In this document: one piece after another, positions 30,693 through 35,733 of the stretch
Position numbering within the stretch: the first letter of the stretch is position 1
How the letters are laid out: the number at the start of each line of letters is the position of its first letter
Assembly: GCA_019677205.1 (NCBI GenBank)
Contig: JAAMXY010000230.1
Span: 1 to 35,733, forward strand
Direction of reading: 5' to 3'
DNA from: Pinguiococcus pyrenoidosus
Lineage: Eukaryota; Sar; Pinguiophyceae; Pinguiochrysidales; Pinguiochrysidaceae
DNA length: 35,733 nucleotides
The notes under the pieces: generated by a model
Told to the model about the DNA's origin: nothing
The model's input: the letters and a program-made list of their open reading frames with translations, nothing else
Databases searched by the model: none
Translations under genes and position numbers: made by a program

Positions 30693-31998
30693 CAGCTTGT
30701 CGATAAGATGCCGTGCAGCAGCCCGCGGTGCTTTGATGCCGGCGGCGATTTCCAGCTTCAGCGGTTCAGCCATGGCCGCGAGTGTCTCGTCCTTCTGCGC
30801 CACCTTCTCCATCTAGAATTTTGACCGGCGTTGAGGACGGGTGAATGCCAGACTTGTGTCACGTCAATTGTTGCGACTGCAAGCAAGAGCTTCGACTTGA
30901 GTATCTGCCCCCACCTGTACTGCAAAATTCCGCCACAATGCCCGCGTCGCCTGAGCTCGAAGGCGCTTGTCGTAGGCGTCGTCCGTGCTATCCAGCATGG
31001 CCTGCCGGAACGCCTCGGCGGTCTCCCACACCTTCTCAATTCCTACCAGAACCAAGAGGGAGGGCGGGGGACATTGAGCAAAGAAGTTCAAGCATGATAT
31101 TGCCGCTGTGTCTCCGCTTGCTTTCGTAATGGCCCCCGTACGTACCTTCCCGCTCCTTCGCAGACGCAAGGAGGACTTGCGGCGTCCAGTTCGGATGCTT
31201 GGGTCGTTGGAACCTCAGGGCTCCTCGGAGATCGGCAGCAGCGATCCGTGCAGCTGGCAAGAGATCGCCGTCGGCCTTGTTCACCACCAGCACGTCGGCC
31301 ACTTCCATGATGCCCTTCTTCACCCCCTATCGTCCTCGCGTCTCAGTTGCGGGCCGGCGAAGATACGGTGGCCTTCAGCACAAGAGATGTCTCAAGATCC
31401 AAACCTGCAGCCCGTCGCCCCCCGCAGGCGATGTCAAGAGCACCAGCAGATCCGCCGCGTCGTCGATGTCCAACTCGCTCTGGCCAAGCCCCACGCTCTC
31501 CACAATGACCACGTCGTATCCAGCGGCTTGGCAGAGGAGCACGGTTTCATGCGTGGCCTCCGCGATGCCGCCCAGCATGCCCCGAGAGGGACAAGGCCGT
31601 ATGAAGGCCTTCGGATTGCGGCTCAGCTCGAACATTCGCGTCTTATCCCCCAAGATGGATCCTCCGGTGCGCGTGCTGGATGGGTCGTAGGGAATCACGG
31701 CGAGCCGGAGGCCCTGCTTGGTGAGATGTTCGCCGAAAGCTTCGATGAAGGTGGATTTCCCCGCGCCGGGTGGGCCTGCAATGCCGACTCGCAGGCTGTG
31801 CCGCATCCGTCGAGTGGACGCGCCTCCCATGGACTCCTGCAGGGCCTTCCGCCTCCGTTGCATGACCGAGTCCACCAGCAGCTCCCCTTGCCTGCGATGG
31901 TCCAGCCGCTTGGATTCCACGAGGGTGATGGCCTTGCTCAGCGCGCGCCGGCTTCCCGCCAGCAGCCCCTCTGCAAGGGCACTGGTCGCAGGCAGCAT
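30687..31998 (-). CDS. MMAA: MMAA/MeaB-type GTPase, methylmalonyl-CoA mutase chaperone, four exons
   Basis: Exons 31998-31405, 31326-31146, 31042-30915 and 30812-30687 join in frame (1029 nt, 342 aa); introns are 78, 103 and 102 bp. The sequence follows the MeaB/ArgK family from end to end: ALSKAITLVESKRLDHRRQ, P-loop GPPGAGKST, PYDPSSTRTGGSILGDKTRM, FIRPCPSRGMLGG, GYDVVIVESVGLGQSE, then KKGIMEVADVLVVNKADGD (NKAD base-specificity motif) across intron 1. MMAA protects and loads B12-dependent methylmalonyl-CoA mutase in mitochondria. The chosen start begins right at the conserved domain, so a mitochondrial presequence is missing; a 5' exon near 32274-32231 with a GTATGC donor would join in frame, but its peptide is not a convincing presequence. 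It overlaps the acetyltransferase CDS by 6 bp. Confidence 0.92.
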
Positions 31999-32517
31999 CT
32001 TGGGATCTGGTGTGCAGCTGGGGGGCCAAAAAGCCACTGGCAGCGACACATCCAAGGAGAAGTCTGGCGGGAACGTGCATGGAAACGAACCCGTCGACGG
32101 CCAATCGCAGGCCGCGGCAAGCCTGCAGAAACGCCTCTCGGCCAATGTGGATCGAGGAACTGGCTTTCAAAGCAAGTTCTCGGGATACTGGCCAATGGAT
32201 TCTCGTCAACGCCGCGTGAAAAGCGCATACCAGATACAGTACAAAAATCCTTCGAACATACTAGTATGAAGTGATTGCATGACTTGAGAAGTTATTGGAA
32301 TTGTCAGAGAATCTCCCGTAGAGCGGGCACAACTATTCATCGGAAAAAATGATCCTGCAATCGAAAGTCTGGTGGAAGATCCCTGGTTGGTTGCTCCACT
32401 TTCCCGCCATTTCTGTCATCTGAATTGACAGCACTCAGCCAATGGCGCCTTCAAGCCACCCGCGCCGCTAACGTCTAGCTTTAAGAGAGCAAAAGAGTGC
32501 CGAGCCTTGGCTGCGGA
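31999..32517. promoter_or_regulatory. divergent region between MMAA and the SUMO-like-domain gene
   Basis: 519 bp. The part 32000-32270 may hold an unseen 5' exon of MMAA. The remainder is moderately AT-rich (CGGAAAAAATGATCC near 32341) with AGCCAATGG (CCAAT) at 32436-32444, about 74 bp before the + start codon. No separate gene is supported. Confidence 0.4.
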
Positions 32518-34061
32518 ATGGCCAGCGAATCCGCCCAGTTCCCAAAGGAGAAGCTCCTGAAGCTTCGAGACGCCTGTATGGGCGCATACGGATGGGACCT
32601 GGACGCCGCAACGGCTTGCATGCACAAGTACCACGCATTTCTACTGGAGAAAGTACATCCTCGCTGAACCACTTTCCGCCATGGCCCATGCGTACTTCCC
32701 CGTGTGACTCGCTCTTCTTGTCGTCTTTCCCTTGTTTGTTTGTTTATTTGTTTGTTTGTTTTTTTGGGGGGCCGCAATTCCCAGGTTGAGCGTGACGATT
32801 TGGATGACACAAAGGTTGTTCCACTGCCGGATGTCGCGAAGATGTGGCGCTTGCACGTGCTGCTGGACATGAAGGACTACGTGACGTTCTGCTCTCAAGC
32901 GACCTCCAAATGCATCTGGCATCGCATGGCCTTGGAGGCTTTGGCAGAGGACAGCATGCAGCTCGCGCCGACCAAGGACAGCAACTCTACCGGCGCCGAC
33001 GAGACGAGAGTGAAGATCAAGTCCCAGAAAGACCAGGCGCCTCCAGTCCGAGTGGAAGCGTCCACCACGTCGAACGATGATGCCTGTGCGGAAGACGGCG
33101 AGGCAACAGCTCTGGCGAAGACGAGCCCTCCGAAGAAGAGAGGCCGCGGCGCTCCGAAGGAAGACCGAAAAAGACCCTCCAAGTTGGCCAGGAAGCGAAA
33201 ACCGCAGCCGCAGGTGCGCCACCTTCTGGTTCAGGACTGTCGGCCATCGAGCAGTTCCTGAGATGACGCTGCGCACCCTCGGGGCCGGAAGCTCAAGCTG
33301 CAGATCACCGGCAAGGGCATCGGAGAGTACTTCGTGAACGTGTCTATGGATGAGAAGCTGCTGCCTCATCTGCACAGCTACTGCAACACCTACATGAAGA
33401 ATGTCTACGGCGTCATCTTTAAGCACAAGGTCCGAGCAATGCCCGCAAAGGCCTTGCATGGCTGCCTGCCAAGCAGGCAGAAGACGGAGACTCCTGCATC
33501 TCACACCCCCTGCTTCTCCAGGGCGCGCGAATCGGAGAAGCTGGTGACACGGCGAGGACGTGTGGGATGACGGAGGGCGCGATAGAGGAGGTCACTGCGT
33601 ACGAGAGGCTGCGGATATCTGTCTCCGCCGTCCGCGGCTCCTTTCCAATATACATCTTGGTGCGGCCACGACAGCGCCGGAGGATGGCCGCAGTTGGGGC
33701 TATCCGCCGACGACCAGAAGCTGATGCGATGTGCTTTTGTGACTTTGCTAGGGTCCCCGGGAGGGCATGGAGGCGTTCTGCTATGTGGAGGCCAAGACGC
33801 CAGTTGGAGAGATTTTGTGGTACATTGCCGAGGATCTTGGGCCCGATCGGGGTAAGGCAGCAGCGGTGCCAATGCATAGGCGGGTGCCCTGGCATGCCTG
33901 GCCGCGGCCCTCCTCACTCCCTGCGTCCCTTAGACTTCGGCCATCACGACGTGGTGTTCGACATTGGAGATGCCAGATTCAATGAGGACGACTACGAAAG
34001 CACGCTGGGTAGCCTTGGCATCAAGAAGGGGGACGTCATCCAAGCACTCTTGAAGGATTGA
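32518..34061 (+). CDS. protein with two C-terminal SUMO-like domains (Rad60/Esc2/NIP45-like), six exons
   Basis: Exons 32518-32652, 32785-33213, 33292-33429, 33522-33659, 33752-33851 and 33934-34061 join in frame (1068 nt, 355 aa); introns are GT-AG, 78-132 bp. Residues 1-100 form a helical domain with KMWRLHVLLDMKDYVTFC, faintly like the W-x-x-H repeat of DUF1399 proteins. Residues about 160-188 are a Lys/Arg-rich nuclear-localisation-like stretch (KKRGRGAPKEDRKRP). Then two ubiquitin-like folds: the first from about 189 (LKLQITGKG, LLPHLHSYC, YGVIFKHK joined to GARIGEAGDTARTCGMTEG), the second from about 268 (AFCYVEAKTPVGEILWYI, VVFDIGDARFNEDDY, LGIKKGDVIQALL). The F..xR......T...LGM..GDxI pattern is typical of SUMO and of Rad60-type SUMO-like domains. 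No C-terminal di-Gly follows, so conjugation is not expected. A role in genome stability or SUMO signalling is inference. Confidence 0.75.
32732..32771. repeat. (TTTG)n tract with poly-T and poly-G in an intron
   Basis: TTTG-type tetranucleotide repeat followed by T7 and G6 inside intron 1 of the SUMO-like-domain gene, forming its pyrimidine-rich region some 15-50 bp before the 3' splice site. Confidence 0.9.
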
Positions 34062-34425
34062 AAGACTCGAAGCCAACCATGTCGGCGCTCGAGACGGCTG
34101 CACGGAAGTCGGTTGATCAAACGTACTCTCGTTCATGATGCTTCTTTGTACTTTTCTTTCATGGACGGGTAGATACAGCGCCGCGGAGGCTGGGCGAGTT
34201 GTACGTCTGGCAAGAGGCGGCCCCGCCGAGACCGGAAGTCAATGAAGCGTCAACCTTGCGTTCTGCGTTTTCCTTCGTACGTATCCGCCATCCCCGCATC
34301 TCTCAGTCTAGACATTCTGCCTCTTCCATGTTCTATGTATCGCCCTTCCATGTCTTGCGGCCAGATGCCTTGCTGCATCCCGCCAGATCCCACCAGAAGG
34401 GTATGGGAACTCCGGGCAAGGATCG
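34062..34425. other. convergent 3' intergenic region
   Basis: 364 bp between the SUMO-like-domain gene stop (+) and the helical protein stop (-). TCGTTCATGATGCTTCTTTG at 34131-34150 and short chance ORFs only. It presumably holds both 3' UTRs. Confidence 0.55.
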
Positions 34426-35208
34426 TCACCATGGTACGTATTGGTCGTTCTCGATGGGCTCCACCTCTCCTGCCGGGTCGATGCCGGCCAGCCGGAGTCT
34501 CTCATCTATCACCTGAAAATCACTCTTCAGGGTCGCCTCTAGGTCGTCAATGCGATCGCTCAGGCTCTCCCAGGGGATCACGGGGCCACCGTCGTCCAGT
34601 TCGCCCATGAGACGCTTGATGCCTTCCAGCAGCTGCTTCGCTAGTCCCTCCACGCGGATCAGGCCGAGCGTCTTGACTCCGCCGATGATGCCATGCACCT
34701 CCTTGCGCACCAGCTTGCAAGCATCGGTGCTGTAGGGTAGCTGCGCCAAGCGTCGCATCGTCTGCAGCCGCTCGGCCTGCTGCCGCTTGCAAGGCACGTG
34801 AATCTGTTGGATCTCCACGGCGGAGTAGCCACGAAGGTGCTCTCCATCCACCACGGGGTCACCTTCCGCACCCTCAGCAAAGTCGTCAAAGGGTGCCTCT
34901 TTGCTCTCATCGCTGTCTGGGCCCAGAGAAGTGACCGAGGAGGAGACGCGAGCCGTGCCATCGCGCTTTTCTTCCGCTTGGCCTTCGTCCGGGGAGGGCT
35001 TGTCTGCCGCACTCCTGCGGAAGAAGCGCCAACGCCATCGCTGCTCCGAGCCGGTCCGACTGCGCATGAGCCCGCGGGCTCGCATCGCGCCAGTGGGGCC
35101 GCCAGGCACGAGAAACCGCGGCGTGGACTTCAAAGAACTCGGAGAACTACTCCGCTTGTCCAGCTGACCAATCGCACATACGCACAAGAACGATGAAAGC
35201 CGTTTCAT
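34426..35208 (-). CDS. hypothetical helical protein
   Basis: Single exon, 260 aa from ATG 35208; a later start at 35085 (MRARGLMRSR) gives 219 aa. The later start may be right, because a CAGCTGACCAAT promoter-like element (35161-35172) would otherwise lie inside the coding region. Residues 1-40 are Ser/Arg-rich with a short hydrophobic patch (FLCVCAIG); residues about 70-120 are acidic and disordered. The C-terminal half is helical and looks conserved: VEIQQIHVPCKRQQAERLQT, LVRKEVHGIIGGVKTLGLIR, VEGLAKQLLEGIKRLMGEL, ending DFQVIDERLRLAGIDP. No family recognised. The minus strand reads TAC then GTACCA near 34435, a possible donor, so a further 3' exon cannot be excluded. Confidence 0.65.
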   Translation of the reverse strand: MKRLSSFLCVCAIGQLDKRSSSPSSLKSTPRFLVPGGPTGAMRARGLMRSRTGSEQRWRWRFFRRSAADKPSPDEGQAEEKRDGTARVSSSVTSLGPDSDESKEAPFDDFAEGAEGDPVVDGEHLRGYSAVEIQQIHVPCKRQQAERLQTMRRLAQLPYSTDACKLVRKEVHGIIGGVKTLGLIRVEGLAKQLLEGIKRLMGELDDGGPVIPWESLSDRIDDLEATLKSDFQVIDERLRLAGIDPAGEVEPIENDQYVPW

Positions 35209-35700
35209 GTTCCGTCCATTTCAGCGACAATCTGACCACATATATATTGGGGTAGTTTCTGGAAACTTGCCAAATTGGAAACGGTTTTGGGGCAGGCAGA
35301 GGTTCGAGAACGGGGTATCGAGCGAGAACGGATACCCGTGCTGCCATCAGCTGACGCCAAGGCTCGGCTCAGCTCCCCCGGACAGGAAAGAGCAGCGCGC
35401 AAGTGGCTCGAGGGGGGCTCTTCCAAGGTGTCCCACCTTCTCCACCCGTTTGCTGCCCTGTGCTTTTTGGTTAGCGAGAGGCGCGGCCGAGACACCAAAG
35501 CCACGCGCTTCAAGCAGCAAAAGCCACGCAGGCTAAACGCGAGAGACACTTCGTCAGAGGGACTTTCCCTCTCTCTCTCTCTCTCTCTCTCTTTGCTCCT
35601 GTCGGAGCTGCTGAAGATCCGCACCATTTTTTAGTTGCAGGCCACCCACCAGGCGCTCTACTTGCATTGCTAGAAGGTCCACTGGATACGAAGACGTAAG
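35209..35700. promoter_or_regulatory. upstream region of the helical protein gene, possible divergent promoter
   Basis: Contains ATATATATTGGGG (TATA-like plus ATTGG) near 35240, ATCAGCTGACG at 35346-35356, and a (CT)12 tract. TTTTTTAGTTGCAG at 35627-35640 could be a 3' splice site of a + gene that continues past the window. A + frame is open over 35275-35634 but I see no recognisable protein in it. Confidence 0.4.
35569..35592. repeat. (CT)12 microsatellite
   Basis: Twelve perfect CT dinucleotides about 110 bp before the possible start of the next + gene. Confidence 0.97.
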
Positions 35701-35733
35701 ATGTCGGGTGCCATCAGGAGAAGCGCCGTTTGC
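35701..35733 (+). CDS. possible start of a further gene, cut by the window edge
   Basis: ATG at 35701 opens a frame of 11 codons (MSGAIRRSAVC) to the end of the window, preceded by GAAGACGTAAG. The alternating orientation of neighbouring genes predicts a + gene here. Too short to identify; may instead be 5' UTR or a downstream exon. Confidence 0.25.
   Translation, partial: MSGAIRRSAVC

Noticed and set aside
31108-32274. Plus-strand open frame of 388 codons opposite MMAA
   Set aside because: It spans both exons and introns of the clearly identified MMAA gene on the other strand.

Overview
The window reads as nuclear DNA of a photosynthetic eukaryote, probably an alga with a red-type secondary plastid such as a stramenopile. 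The evidence is: a mitochondrial-type ATP synthase beta gene, a kinetochore subunit (Spc25), an ER-type RING ligase (RNF5/RNF185), short spliceosomal GT-AG introns of about 63-156 bp, and several proteins that start with a signal peptide followed by an ASAFAP-like junction (CEA-FAP at 6951, ASA-FGL at 21428) as in bipartite plastid targeting. The species cannot be named from sequence alone. Coding DNA is GC-rich; promoters, and an island near 4.2-4.7 kb, are AT-rich. I saw no rRNA, tRNA, transposon or CRISPR array. One assembly gap (N) lies at 14884-14994.

Layout. 0-6 kb: glutamine amidotransferase-like protein (+), ATP synthase beta (-), ABHD10-like alpha/beta hydrolase that lacks its serine nucleophile (+). 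6-14.5 kb: plastid-targeted unknown protein (+), F-box-like protein (-), seven-exon secretory glycosyltransferase-like protein (-), small PH-like protein with an N-myristoylation start (+). 14.6-24 kb: very long type II membrane protein with a glycosyltransferase-like lumenal end (-), helical protein (+), Spc25 (-), four-exon plastid-targeted unknown (+). 24-35.7 kb: long coiled-coil protein (-), SAM methyltransferase (+), RNF5/RNF185 (-), GNAT acetyltransferase (+), MMAA/MeaB GTPase (-), tandem SUMO-like-domain protein (+), unknown helical protein (-), and possibly the first codons of a further + gene.

Exons were joined by hand using GT-AG sites, reading phase and protein similarity. All 24 inferred introns preserve the reading frame, and several rebuild recognisable domains (RING finger plus C-terminal membrane helix, MeaB GTPase, two SUMO-like folds). 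From 10.8 kb onward orientation alternates strictly, - + - + and so on, so nearly every gene shares a divergent promoter on one side and a convergent, sometimes overlapping, 3' end on the other. Several divergent promoters share a TCAGCTGA palindrome, and others carry a TGACGT element. No single pathway links the genes; the common theme is the compact, alternating architecture.
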